Of a stretch of 64,000 nucleotides of DNA, positions 27,325 through 36,980 are shown piece by piece (positions within the stretch are counted from its first letter, which is position 1; each line of letters opens with the position of its first letter). The notes beneath the pieces are model-generated. The model saw only the letters and a program-made list of their open reading frames with translations. It was not told the DNA's origin and searched no databases. Position numbers and translations under genes: made by a program. The DNA comes from Roseiarcus sp963770275 (lineage in GTDB: Bacteria; Pseudomonadota; Alphaproteobacteria; Rhizobiales; Beijerinckiaceae), in the NCBI GenBank assembly GCA_963770275.1, contig CAVYPD010000005.1:186001-250000 (forward strand), given 5' to 3'.

Positions 27325-28757
27325 ATGGCTGCGTTTGACGAGATGGGCTTTGCCTCCGGCGAGACGAGGCCGCTCTACCAGCAAATCGCTCGCTGGCTCG
27401 ATGAAACTCCACCCGAATTGCTTGCCTCTCGCCGCGCCCAGGCAGAATACATGTTCCGGCGCATCGGCATCACCTTCGGCGTCTACGGCGACAAGGACGC
27501 CGCCGAGCGGCTGATCCCGTTCGACATCGTTCCGCGTCTCATATCGCAAACGGAGTGGCGCAAGCTTGAGGCCGGGCTCACGCAGCGTGTGCGCGCCCTG
27601 AACCTCTTCCTCACGGATATTTATGGAAAGCGGGCCATTTTCAAGGAATTGATCATCCCGCCCGAATTGATTCTTCGCAATCCTTTCTATCGGCCGGAAA
27701 TGATCGGCCAGCGCGCGCCCCACGACATCTGGGTGCATATCGGCGGCATCGACATCGTGCGGGTGGACGATCAGGAATTTTACGTCCTCGAAGACAACGC
27801 GCGCACCCCGTCGGGCGTTTCGTACATGCTGGAGAACCGCGAAGTGACGATGCGACTCCTGCCCGACCTGTTCGCGCGGCACAGCGTCGCGCCGGTGGAC
27901 GATTATCCCGACCAGTTGCTCGCCTGCCTGCGCTCGGTCGCGCCGCGGCTCAGAACGGCGGCGAGGCGACGATCGTTATCCTGACGCCGGGCGCGTTCAA
28001 TTCCGCCTATTACGAGCATTCGTTTCTCGCCGACAAGCTCGGTGTGGAACTGGTCGAGGGCCGAGACTTGTTCGTCGAGGATGATCAGGTTTTCATGCGC
28101 ACCACGCTCGGGCCGCGCAGGGTGGATGTCATCTATCGGCGGGTCGATGATGATTTTCTGGACCCTCTGGTCTTCAATCCGGCCTCCGTCTTGGGCGTGC
28201 CCGGACTGGTCGGCGCCTATTTGGCGGGCAATGTGACGATCGCGAATGCAATCGGAACCGGAATTGCCGACGACAAGGCGATTTACTGTTATATGCCCGA
28301 GCTGATCCGTTTCTATCTTTCCGAGGAGCCGCTGCTCAAGAACGTGCCGACGTACCGCTGCCGAGAGCCCACATCGCTCAAATATGTGATGGAGCGGCTC
28401 GATCAGCTGGTGGTCAAGGAGGTGAACGGGTCGGGCGGTTACGGCATGCTGGTTGGCCCGCATGCGAGCGCCGCGCAGCGCGAGCAATTCGGCGCGAAGA
28501 TCATGGCCGACCCCAGCAACTACATCGCCCAACCGACGCTGGCGCTGTCGACTTGTCCGTCCTCGTTCGACGGCGGCGTGTCGCCCCGCCACGTGGACCT
28601 GCGGCCGTTCGTCCTTTCGGGAGCGGACGGCGTGCGCATCGTGCCTGGCGGCCTCACCCGCGTCGCGCTGAAGGAGGGGTCGCTGGTCGTCAATTCGAGC
28701 CAGGGCGGAGGCACCAAGGACACCTGGATCGTCGACGACCCGGAAGGGTCGGCTTGA
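27325..28757 (+). CDS. Circularly permuted ATP-grasp type 2 protein (one frameshift)
   Basis: The first frame (ATG 27325, MAAFDEMGFASGETRPLY) runs to about 27946 with DIYGKRAIFKELIIPPELIL and FYVLEDNARTPSGVSYMLEN. The second frame continues ATIVILTPGAFNSAYYEH, then LVVKEVNGSGGYGMLVGP, and ends at 28757 with SSQGGGTKDTWIVDDPEGSA. The joined protein is about 475 residues, the normal size of the CP-ATPgrasp (DUF404/407) family. These proteins are always encoded with an alpha-E protein and a transglutaminase-like protein, as here, and are predicted peptide ligases with unknown product. An alternative start at 27307 exists. Confidence 0.85.
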
Positions 28758-28762
28758 CCTCG

Positions 28763-29722
28763 ATGCTCGCGCGCACGGCCGACAATCTCTTCTGGCTCGC
28801 ACGCTCGATGGAGCGGGCCGATTACATCGCCCGCACCATCGAGGCGACGCTGCGGCTCGAATATCTGCCCAAGACCGACAGCGAGCAGGTCGGCGAGTGG
28901 GAGGGCGCGCTCAACGCCGCTGGCGCCCATGAGAGCTTCGTGGAGAAGCATGGCGAGCTGAGCGAAGAGGCCGCCATTGAATATCTGACCTTCGACCTCA
29001 CGAATTCCTCCTCGATCCGCAATTGTCTGGAGAACGCGCGCGCCGCCGGACGCGCTGTGCGCACTGCGCTGACCGCCGAAACCTGGACGGCGATCAACGA
29101 CGCCTGGCTTGAGCTGAAGCGGTTCGAGACCTCGAGGCGCGTCAAACGCGCGCTTGGCCGCGAGGAGCTGATGCGCTTTCTCGATTACGTGAAGAAGGCT
29201 TCGCTCGATTTCGACGGCGCGTGCTACCGCACGATGCTGCGCAACGAGGCCTATTGGTTCAATCGCCTCGGCGTCTTCGTCGAGCGCGCGGACAACACGG
29301 CGCGTCTGCTCGACGTCAAATATCATCTGCTCCTGCCCTCGACGGAAACGGTCGGCGGCCCGCTCGATTATTTCCAGTGGGTGGCGATCCTGCGCGCGGT
29401 TTCGGCGGCCACCGCCTACCACTGGGTCTATCGCGATCGGGTGAAGCCGTGGCTGATCGCCGATCTCCTGATTCTGAAGCCCGCGATGCCGCGTTCGCTG
29501 ATCTCCTGCTACGAGAGCATCGACCGGGCGCTCGACGCGCTCGCCCGCGACGATGGGCGCAGCGGCCTCGCTCAGCGTCAGGCGCGGGCGATGTACGCCA
29601 AGCTCGAGCGTTCGAGCATGACCGAGATTTTCCAGGGCGGACTGCACGAGTTCATCACCGAGTTCATCGAGGACAACGCACGCCTCTCGAACACAATCTC
29701 CGACCAATATCTCTTCAACTAA
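28763..29722 (+). CDS. Alpha-E domain protein
   Basis: 319 residues, all-helical. The N-terminal MLARTADNLFWLARSMERAD and the central RNEAYWFNRLGVFVERADNT are the two signature helices of the alpha-E family. ATG 28763 lies five bases after the ATP-grasp gene; a TTG three codons earlier overlaps that stop and is a possible alternative. The partner role of alpha-E in the ATP-grasp/transglutaminase cluster is predicted, not proven. Confidence 0.9.
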   Translation: MLARTADNLFWLARSMERADYIARTIEATLRLEYLPKTDSEQVGEWEGALNAAGAHESFVEKHGELSEEAAIEYLTFDLTNSSSIRNCLENARAAGRAVRTALTAETWTAINDAWLELKRFETSRRVKRALGREELMRFLDYVKKASLDFDGACYRTMLRNEAYWFNRLGVFVERADNTARLLDVKYHLLLPSTETVGGPLDYFQWVAILRAVSAATAYHWVYRDRVKPWLIADLLILKPAMPRSLISCYESIDRALDALARDDGRSGLAQRQARAMYAKLERSSMTEIFQGGLHEFITEFIEDNARLSNTISDQYLFN

Positions 29723-29744
29723 AGAGAGCGGCGCGGATCAAATC

Positions 29745-30560
29745 ATGCGGATCAGGGTTGCGCACCAGATCATCCATCGCTTCGACCCGCCGGCCCGAAC
29801 GGTCAACCAGATCCTGAGGCTGACGCCGCTTTCTTTCGACAGTCAGTACGTGCTGCGCTGGCGGGTCGACATCGACGCCGACGGCGCGCGGCGCGAGACT
29901 GAGGATGCCCACGGCAACGCCGTCATCTCTTACTCCCATTACGGGCCGATCGAGCGGGTGACGATATCGGCGGTAGGTGAGGTCGAGACCAGCGACGTGG
30001 CCGGCATCGTCCGAGGGGCTGCAGAGAGGCTGCCGCCGGAGATGTACTTGCGCGATAGTCCGCTTGCGCAGCTCAACGGGGCGCTGCGCGCCTTCGCCGC
30101 AGAGGCGACAAGTGGCGGCGTCAACGCGCTCGATTCGATGCATCGGCTGATGGCCGCGCTGTATGAGACCTTGCCCCACCATCCGGAAGAGAAGGATGCC
30201 GCCGATTCCGCTATTGAAGCTTTCGCGCTGAGGCGCGCGCGAGCGCGCGATTTCGCCCACATCTTCATCGCCTGCGCGCGCTGGCGCGGAATCCCAGCTC
30301 GCTTCGTCGCAGGTTATCGCCTTGCCGACGGCTCTACCGAGCCGGGCGTGCATGAATGGGCCGAGGCCTATATTCCGGAACTCGGTTGGGTCGCCTTCGA
30401 TGCGACCGTTCCAATCTGTCCGGATAACCGCTATGTCCGCATCGCGATTGGCTTCGACGGCCAGGACGGCGCGATGAGCCGGTCAGCCCATAGCGGCGGC
30501 GCGGAGAAGGTTGAAGCGGCAGTCCGCGTCGAGCAGGCAGGCGCGCAAAGCCAGGCTTGA
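29745..30560 (+). CDS. Transglutaminase-like (BTLCP) protein lacking the catalytic cysteine
   Basis: 271 residues. An N-terminal beta domain (HQIIHRFDPPARTVNQILRL) precedes the transglutaminase-like core. The core has RDFAHIFIACARWRGIPARF and the His and Asp of the triad in GVHEWAEAYIPELGWVAFDA. In active relatives the first segment reads GVCQDFAH or GVCRDFAH; here the position is ARARDFAH, so the nucleophilic cysteine is Ala. It would be inactive as a protease or transamidase unless a nearby cysteine (IACAR) substitutes. It closes the three-gene cluster, 22 bases after the alpha-E gene. Confidence 0.85.
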   Translation: MRIRVAHQIIHRFDPPARTVNQILRLTPLSFDSQYVLRWRVDIDADGARRETEDAHGNAVISYSHYGPIERVTISAVGEVETSDVAGIVRGAAERLPPEMYLRDSPLAQLNGALRAFAAEATSGGVNALDSMHRLMAALYETLPHHPEEKDAADSAIEAFALRRARARDFAHIFIACARWRGIPARFVAGYRLADGSTEPGVHEWAEAYIPELGWVAFDATVPICPDNRYVRIAIGFDGQDGAMSRSAHSGGAEKVEAAVRVEQAGAQSQA

Positions 30561-30780
30561 CCGGGGATCCGCTTCCGAGCGGGCTGATCAGGGACGGGCG
30601 TGCGGCCAGGACGCCTCATGCGTGGACAGGCGCCCATTTAAGACAGCGCGCAGTTGATTTATCATTTCCGTTACGGTATTAAAATCGAGTCCGGATCAGC
30701 GGGTCCAGATGGCCGTAGGGAGGTTTAGAGCGTTGGATCGTCGCGGTCGGTAATTCGGTCTTCGCTTCCCGAGGCGATGC

Positions 30781-31533
30781 GTGACTTCCTTGGCCAGAAC
30801 CCTGATCGTGGCCGTGCTGACCTTCGTGAGCGGACTGCTCGGCTTCTTCCTGCAATGGCTGTTGCCCGTTCAGGAGGTCGCCGGCGCGAAGGACATGATC
30901 GGCTCGATCATCGTTTTCGTGACCTCGCTGCTCGCTCTGGTGCTCGGCCTGCTCGTATGGACGACTTATGGCGTCTACACCAACCAGAACGCGGAATCGC
31001 AGTCGCTGGGGCCGCTGATCCTGAAACTGGACTTCGCCCTCGAGCAATATGGGCCGGAGGCGGATCGGGGACGCGACTTGCTGCGCGCGGCGGTCGTTCG
31101 CGCGCGCGATCGTTTCTGGGGCGGCCGTGCGGTCGGCGTAACGCCTTACGCGCAGTTGCGCGCCGATCTGCATGACATCATGGGTTTTTTCGCCACCCTC
31201 GAGCCCACCACAGATCAACAGAAGCAGATTATCACGACCGCCATGCCCAATTTCATGGAGGTGGTGGAAACGACCTTGCTGATGACCCGTCAATTGGCAA
31301 ATCCAGTGCCAAGGATTCTCCTATTCGTGGTCATTGGATGGGCGGCGCTCTTGTTCATGAGCTTCGGATTGCTTGGCGCGTTCAACGGATTCAGCGTCGC
31401 CTTCCAGGCGCTTGGCTCGATCGCGGTCGCCAGCGCGATTTACCTCATTCTCGAGTTCAGTCAGCCCTATTCGGGGCTGTTCCGCATTTCGCCGATCGGC
31501 GTGGACAATTTGATCGCCGTGCTTGGCCGCTGA
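30781..31533 (+). CDS. DUF4239 (bestrophin-like) membrane protein
   Basis: 250 residues. Two N-terminal hydrophobic helices (about 5-25 and 40-62) and two C-terminal ones (about 178-225) flank a soluble helical region. The tail LILEFSQPYSGLFRISP is the family mark of DUF4239: it is shared with the protein at 48181 (ISLDHPFSGPVHISPEAL). Function is unknown. Start GTG 30781 has a GAGG eight bases upstream. The preceding 220 bases (30561-30780) hold no gene that I can support. Confidence 0.65.
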   Translation: MTSLARTLIVAVLTFVSGLLGFFLQWLLPVQEVAGAKDMIGSIIVFVTSLLALVLGLLVWTTYGVYTNQNAESQSLGPLILKLDFALEQYGPEADRGRDLLRAAVVRARDRFWGGRAVGVTPYAQLRADLHDIMGFFATLEPTTDQQKQIITTAMPNFMEVVETTLLMTRQLANPVPRILLFVVIGWAALLFMSFGLLGAFNGFSVAFQALGSIAVASAIYLILEFSQPYSGLFRISPIGVDNLIAVLGR

Positions 31534-31562
31534 AGGCGTTAATCGCCGACATCACGCAGTGA

Positions 31563-31698
31563 CCGGATCGCGAACTCAAAGCGCGGAGTAACCAGCTCGC
31601 GCCTCTCCTGCGCGCCGTCGGGTTGAAAACGTTTCGACCACGATTCCATCTTCATGGAGAAACGACGCGCGCTATGTCGAATGTTGCGCGTCGCATCG
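31563..31698 (+). pseudogene. Decayed fragment of an acyl-CoA ligase gene
   Basis: These roughly 135 bases align with the 5' region of the intact acyl-CoA ligase gene at about 33345-33475. They share CGCGAACT, TCTCCTGCGCGCCGT, CCATCTTCATGGAGAA and GCTATGTCGAATG in the same order, at roughly three-quarters identity. No open frame survives. It is an old, diverged copy of the N-terminal segment, lying just upstream of the unrecognised protein at 31859. Confidence 0.7.
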
Positions 31699-31858
31699 TA
31701 ACCCGTTCCAGACTAGGACCGGTCGCTGGGTGTGACGGGGCGCACATCGTGGGGGACGAGGTCATGTGATGACACCAATTGCTGCAGAGCTTTTTGGCGA
31801 GCGGGATTCCGCTACGGGCAAAGTGGGATTTTTTTAACGAGAAAATATGGAGGCGATC

Positions 31859-33016
31859 ATGGCGGTTTCAACGACACAAACGTTCGACCCTACGGATGGG
31901 ACGACTCTCGTACCGCTGCCCATTCAGGACCCCTGCTGCCAAAGCCCCTGCGATCCGGAATGGCGGACCGAGCCGAGTTGCACCACGTTCGCGGAGACCA
32001 AGACGGCCATCGTCGGCCTCACGGGTGGGCCGGCCACTGGAGATTTTGGCCGAGGCTTCGTGACTGTCAAGGTAACATATGCCCACACGCTCTGCCTCAT
32101 CGGCAAGCAGCACGGCGGGCTAGCTTACACTCTGACGCTGCTGCCAGGCGAGAAAATGACCCTCTACCAGAGCGATCGGTATCGCCGCACAACGTCCGAA
32201 ACCACGCGGTACTCCGTCCAAACGACTTTCGCCCAATTTGTATCGGCTCTGTACCAGCAGCAGAATTCCAGCGATTCCAGTTTGCTAGTGCAAGTGCTGA
32301 ACAGCCAAGCCCAGAGCAGCGGCTCGGCGGGCGGCGGCTTCAACCCGTTTACCCTCAGCGTAGGAGGCGGCAGTAGCAGCAGTTCTTCGAGTTCCAGCAG
32401 CGCGGTTGACCTGTCGGCCCAATCGAGCGCCAATCAATTCCTGTCGTTAGCTCAGCAGGCCTCCCAATTCACGGATCTGCAGCGGTCGGTCACGGTCAGC
32501 AGCTACGAGGATTCCGAAACGGTTTCCACGACCCAACGGACCATCGTCAACAACAACGTCTGCCACGCCGTGAACTATTTCGTGCGCAAGGTGCTCGATG
32601 TCTACGTAAGCACGACGAAGGTGACCTTGGTGACCTTCCAGGTGACGGTCGGAAACTATGTGTCGGCCGTCTTGACGCCGGCCCAGATCGGGCAAGTCGA
32701 GAAACAATTTCAGGCGGCGGTCGAGGCGGTCCTGAAGGGCCTGCCGGCGGTCGGCGAGGTGATCGAGCAGCCGACGGTCTTGTCCGTTCCGACTGACGGC
32801 GTGGTCTACGATCCCGAACTCTCCCACTGTTGCGCCCAAGATCCCGAACTTGAGAAGGCCAATCTGATCAAGCTCGAACGCGAGCAAGCGGAAGCGCAGA
32901 AGATTGGCCTGCAGGTGCAGCTCTTGGCGTTGGAGGTCCAACGAAGGCAGGCCCTGCTTGCCGCAGGCACGCTAACGCCATTCGAGCCGGCCGCGACAAC
33001 GACCCTTGTGGCGTGA
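31859..33016 (+). CDS. Unrecognised Ser-rich and Cys-rich protein
   Basis: 385 residues; I do not recognise the family. ATG 31859 is set by a GGAGG six bases upstream; the in-frame ATG at 31847 contains this site. The N terminus has no signal peptide but a cysteine cluster (PIQDPCCQSPCDPEWRTEPS). A beta-rich region follows (GRGFVTVKVTYAHTLCLIGK, LLPGEKMTLYQSDRYRRTTS), then a Ser/Gly-rich linker (GGGSSSSSSSSSSAVDLSAQ). A helical part with VCHAVNYFVRKVLDVYVSTT comes next, then a second Cys pair (LSHCCAQDPEL), and the protein ends in a charged coiled coil (EREQAEAQKIGLQVQLLALE). The modular, repetitive build suggests a structural or surface protein. It is clearly coding but unassigned. Confidence 0.75.
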   Translation: MAVSTTQTFDPTDGTTLVPLPIQDPCCQSPCDPEWRTEPSCTTFAETKTAIVGLTGGPATGDFGRGFVTVKVTYAHTLCLIGKQHGGLAYTLTLLPGEKMTLYQSDRYRRTTSETTRYSVQTTFAQFVSALYQQQNSSDSSLLVQVLNSQAQSSGSAGGGFNPFTLSVGGGSSSSSSSSSSAVDLSAQSSANQFLSLAQQASQFTDLQRSVTVSSYEDSETVSTTQRTIVNNNVCHAVNYFVRKVLDVYVSTTKVTLVTFQVTVGNYVSAVLTPAQIGQVEKQFQAAVEAVLKGLPAVGEVIEQPTVLSVPTDGVVYDPELSHCCAQDPELEKANLIKLEREQAEAQKIGLQVQLLALEVQRRQALLAAGTLTPFEPAATTTLVA

Positions 33017-33264
33017 GGGGCCGCTTCAAAAAGTAGGTTCGCATCGTCAACGGCGATGCGGCGCCCGCGTCCGTCAATCGCGACGGAGTCCGTGCGCGCC
33101 GATCCGAGTTTTTAGCGAACGCTATCGGAAGAGACATAAGAGCCGGATCTTGTGAGGGCGCCGCGCCGGATGCGTCGCTCTACGGCCTCTCGACAGGCCT
33201 GCGCATCCTGCCGCATTATGAGGACCGAGGATCGCGGTCTAAGCCCGGTGTGGGAGGTCGACGC

Positions 33265-34817
33265 ATGTATCCCGGACAGCACGCCGTTCAGCGCGCCGAC
33301 CAGCCGGCGGTCATCATGGCGGAGTCAGGCGAGACCATCACGTATTGCGAACTGGAAGCGCGCAGCAACCGGCTCGCTCATCTCCTGCGCGCCGTAGGGC
33401 TTAAACGGCTCGATCATTATGCCATCTTCATGGAGAACCACCCGCGCTACGTCGAATGCTGCGCCGCGGGCGAGCGATCCGGGCTCTATTACACCTGCCG
33501 TCAATTCGTTTCTGACCGCGGACGAACTCGCCTTCATCATCAACAACAGCCTTTCTAAAGTGCTCATCACGTCAGAGGCGAAGCGCGAGGTCGCTATCGC
33601 GGCGCTCCGGGATTGCCCCAAGGTCGAGCTTTGTCTCGTCGCCGATGGCGCCGGCGAGGGGTCGCGCGTGCGCAGTCTCAGCGAAGCAACGGCGGAATTT
33701 CCCGCCACCCCAATTGGCGATGAGTCGTTGGGAACTGCGATGCTCTATTCTTCGGGTACGACCGGGCGCCCCAAGGGCGTGCTGCGTCCGCTGCCCGATC
33801 AGCCGCCCGATGAGCCGTTGTCGGCGCTTGCCGCGCGGCTGAATGTCTGGCGATTTCGTGAAGGCCAGATCTATCTCTCGCCTGCGCCGCTCTATCACTC
33901 CGCGCCGTTGGCCGGGGTCGGTGGCACGCTCAGGCGCGGTGGGACAGTCGTCGTGATGGAGCGCTTCGCCGAGGAGCGCTTCCTTGAGTTCGTCGAGCGA
34001 TATCGTGTCACTCACACCCAGCTCGTGCCGACCATGTTCTCGCGCATGTTGAAACTGCCAGCGGCCGTGCGCGCCGCCTATGATCTCTCCTCCCTTGAGG
34101 TCGCAATCCATGCCGCGGCGCCCTGTCCCGTTCCGGTCAAGCGGGCGATGATCGACTGGTGGGGGCCGATCATCCTCGAATATTACAGCGCGACCGAAGC
34201 GATGGGCATGACGCTCTGCGACAGCGCGGAATGGCTTGCGCACCCGGGCACCGTCGGCAAATCGGTGTTCGGCGAAATTCACGTCCTTGATGACGCAATG
34301 CGTGAGGTTCCGGCCGGCCAGACCGGCAAGCTCTGGTTCAAGACGGCGTCGCCGTTCGAATATTTCAACGATCCGGTCAGGACCGCCGAAGTCAACTCGC
34401 CCGACGGCTCGATGAGCACGCTCGGCGATATCGGCCATGTCGATGAGGAGGGTTATGTCTACCTCACCGACCGCGCGACGTTCATGATCATTTCGGGCGG
34501 CGTCAACATCTATCCGCAAGAGTGCGAGAACGTGCTGGTCACCCACCCCAGGGTCGCGGACGCCGCGGTGTTCGGTGTGCCCCACGAGGAAATGGGCGAA
34601 CAGGTGAAGGCAATCGTGCAGCTCGTGCCGGGCTTCGCGGCGGGAGCCGAGATGGAGGCAGAGCTGATCGCATTCTGCCGCGACCATCTCGCCCATCACA
34701 AATGCCCCCGCTCGATCGATTTCGAGGCGGAGCTTCCGCGCCTGCCGACGGGCAAGCTGTACAAGGCCGTCGTTGCGCGAACGCTATTGGAAGGGGCGCC
34801 AGAGCCGCATCGTTTGA
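33265..34817 (+). CDS. AMP-forming acyl-CoA synthetase (two frameshifts)
   Basis: Starts at ATG 33265 (MYPGQHAVQRADQPAVIMAE). The frame shifts near 33490, after which the AMP-binding motif YSSGTTGRPKGVLRP, EYYSATEAMGMTLCD, and the hinge GDIGHVDEEGYVYLTDR appear. The C-terminal ELPRLPTGKLYK is followed by a second shift near 34760, giving LRERYWKGRQSRIV and the stop at 34815. The total of about 515 residues is normal for long-chain/FadD13-like ligases. It activates a carboxylic acid as its CoA thioester. A decayed fragment of a similar gene lies at 31563, and an exporter gene follows on the other strand. Confidence 0.85.
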
Positions 34818-34934
34818 ATGCCGACGCCGAGAGGGCTGATACGCGCCGGCGTAGACGTTCAGCCGGCACTCGAGGTTTGCGCTATTCGAGTGCGGCGAGG
34901 CCGCCAGGCGTTCGGGAAGCGATGTCTGAAAGTA

Positions 34935-36727
34935 TCAGGCGGCGTCGCGGGGAAACTGCGTCTGCGCGATGTGGGTATAGGTGCGCCCCTGCGCCAGGAG
35001 CTCGCCGTGCCGCCCGCGCTCGACAATGCGGCCACGGTCGATGACGCAGATTTCATCAGCTTGCGCCACCGTCGACAGCCGGTGAGCGATGACGATCGTC
35101 GTGCGTCCTTCGCACAAAGTGCGGAGCGCCTTCTGAATCGCCTGCTCGGATTCGGAATCGAGCGCTGAAGTCGCTTCGTCCAGAAGGATGATCGGCGCGT
35201 CCTTGAGAAATGCGCGGGCGATGGCGATGCGCTGACGTTGTCCGCCGGACAGCTGCATGCCGTGCTCACCGCATGGCGAGTCATAGCCGCGCTCGAAGCC
35301 CATGATGAAATCGTGCGCATAGGCCGCTTTGGCGGCGGCGACGATCTGGTCCTCGCTCGCGCCGGGCCGGCCCATCGCGATATTGTCGCGCACCGAACCT
35401 TTGAACAGGAAATTCTCCTGCGCGACATAACCGATTTGCTGGCGCAGCGACGCCAGGCCGACGGTCGCGATGTCTTGGCCGTCGCACAAGATCTGCCCCG
35501 ACTCCGGCCTCGTAGAGTCGCAGGATGAGGTTCATCACCGTCGATTTTCCCCCGCCCGAGCGGCCGACCAGCGCCGTCGTCTTGCCCGCTTCAGCGACGA
35601 AGCTAATGGCGTGCAGGACTGGCTCCCCGGACCGATAGCCGAAAACCACGTCGCGAAATTCGATTCTGCCGTTCGTGACCGCGAGCTGGGGCGCCTGGGG
35701 TGCGTCCTCCTCGTAGTCGCGCTCGTCGAGGAAGGCGTAGAGCATGCTGACGCCGAACAGCGACGACGACAGGTCGACATGCAGTCGCGCCACCCGCTTC
35801 ATCGGCTCATAGAGCATGATCACCGAAGTGATAAAGGAAAAGAGGCTTCCCGGTGGATTGCCACGAAGAATGACGGTGTAGCCGCTGTAAAGGACGACGG
35901 CGGCAATGGCGAAGCCGCCGAGACTTTCCATGATCGGGCTCGTGCGCGAGCTCACGCGAGCGAGCTTGTTCGCCGCCTTCCGGAAGCCTTCGATCGCTTC
36001 GCCTTGCCGGTCGCGCATGAAATTCTCGAGGGTGAACGCCTTGACGATGCGAATGCCCTGCGCGGTCTCCTGCATCGATTCCATCATCTGTGCGGCGCCC
36101 TGGAACTCGCTCGCCATGATCTTGCGCACGCGGATGCCGATCTTGCGCACCCCGAACACGGCGAGCCGGAACCAACATCAGCGCCAGGAACGAAAGCAGA
36201 GGATCTTGCGACACCATGACGACGACGAGCCCGACGATCGTCAGTGCGTCGCGAGAAAATGTGGTGATCAGAAGGTTGAGCACGGTGCTCGCCGATTGGG
36301 CGATGAAGGCCTGACGGGCGATGAACATGGACGAATGCGACTGGCCGTAATAGCTCACCTTCATCCGCAGCATCTGGTCGAACATGCGCTTCTGGACGTT
36401 GGCGACAATACTGTTGCCGACCTGCGACATCACAACCTGCTGTCCGTAGGTCGCAAGGCCCTTCACTGTGTAAATGACGACAATCGCCGCCGTGATTTCC
36501 CACACCGCCGCAAGGCTGCGGCCGACGAAAACCTCGTTGACGATCTTGCCGATAATCCAGGCGGAAAGCGCGGTCGTAAGCGCGATGAGGGCCATCATCG
36601 CAAACGCGAAGGCGTAGCCCTTCCAGTGCTCGAAGCCCTGGTCGGTCAGCAGCCGACGCAGGATCGCGTTCGAGGGCGAATTGAAAAAGGAGCCGACGCG
36701 CTTGCGGGCTTCACGCCAAACCGACAA
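34935..36727 (-). CDS. MsbA-like lipid/multidrug ABC exporter (two frameshifts)
   Basis: A fused exporter: six membrane helices (from TTG 36727; MSVWREARKRVGSFFNSP), then the ATPase domain. The frame shifts near 36170 and near 35508. The nucleotide-binding domain has Walker A GRSGGGKSTVMN, signature LSGGQRQRIAIARA, Walker B IILLDEATSALDSESE and the H-loop IAHRL. Joined length is about 595 residues, the normal size for MsbA/LolAB-type half-transporters that work as homodimers to flip lipids or export drugs. It is convergent with the acyl-CoA ligase. A TTG start with a GAGGGA about ten bases upstream fits. Confidence 0.85.
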
Positions 36728-36980
36728 TGCTTCAGTCCCTCGCCCCGGCTCATGGCTGAGCCGTATTCATAGTTGCTGCCGGCGAATCCCGCCCGAGCGG
36801 GCCTTCCATATCATCGGCGGCAAAATTAGGGAAATAGCTGGATACCTATGGTCAGCGCCGAGTTAACGGCCGTTTCCCATCGGTTAGAGCAAGCCTGATT
36901 TCACCTGGGCTTGATTGTCGGTCGAGTTCGGAACGCCAGGCAAAACAATTGTGACGGCGCCTAGGCGCCGCATCGCGTGC

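Noticed and set aside
32370..32405. Microsatellite in the unrecognised protein gene (AGC/TCG-type serine codons)
   Set aside because: It encodes the Ser linker with varied codons in frame, so it is a coding low-complexity stretch, not a slippage repeat.
36955..36970. Perfect 16-base palindrome CGGCGCCTAGGCGCCG between the radical SAM and MsbA-like genes
   Set aside because: Too short a stem and no T-run for an intrinsic terminator; in GC-rich DNA such palindromes occur by chance.
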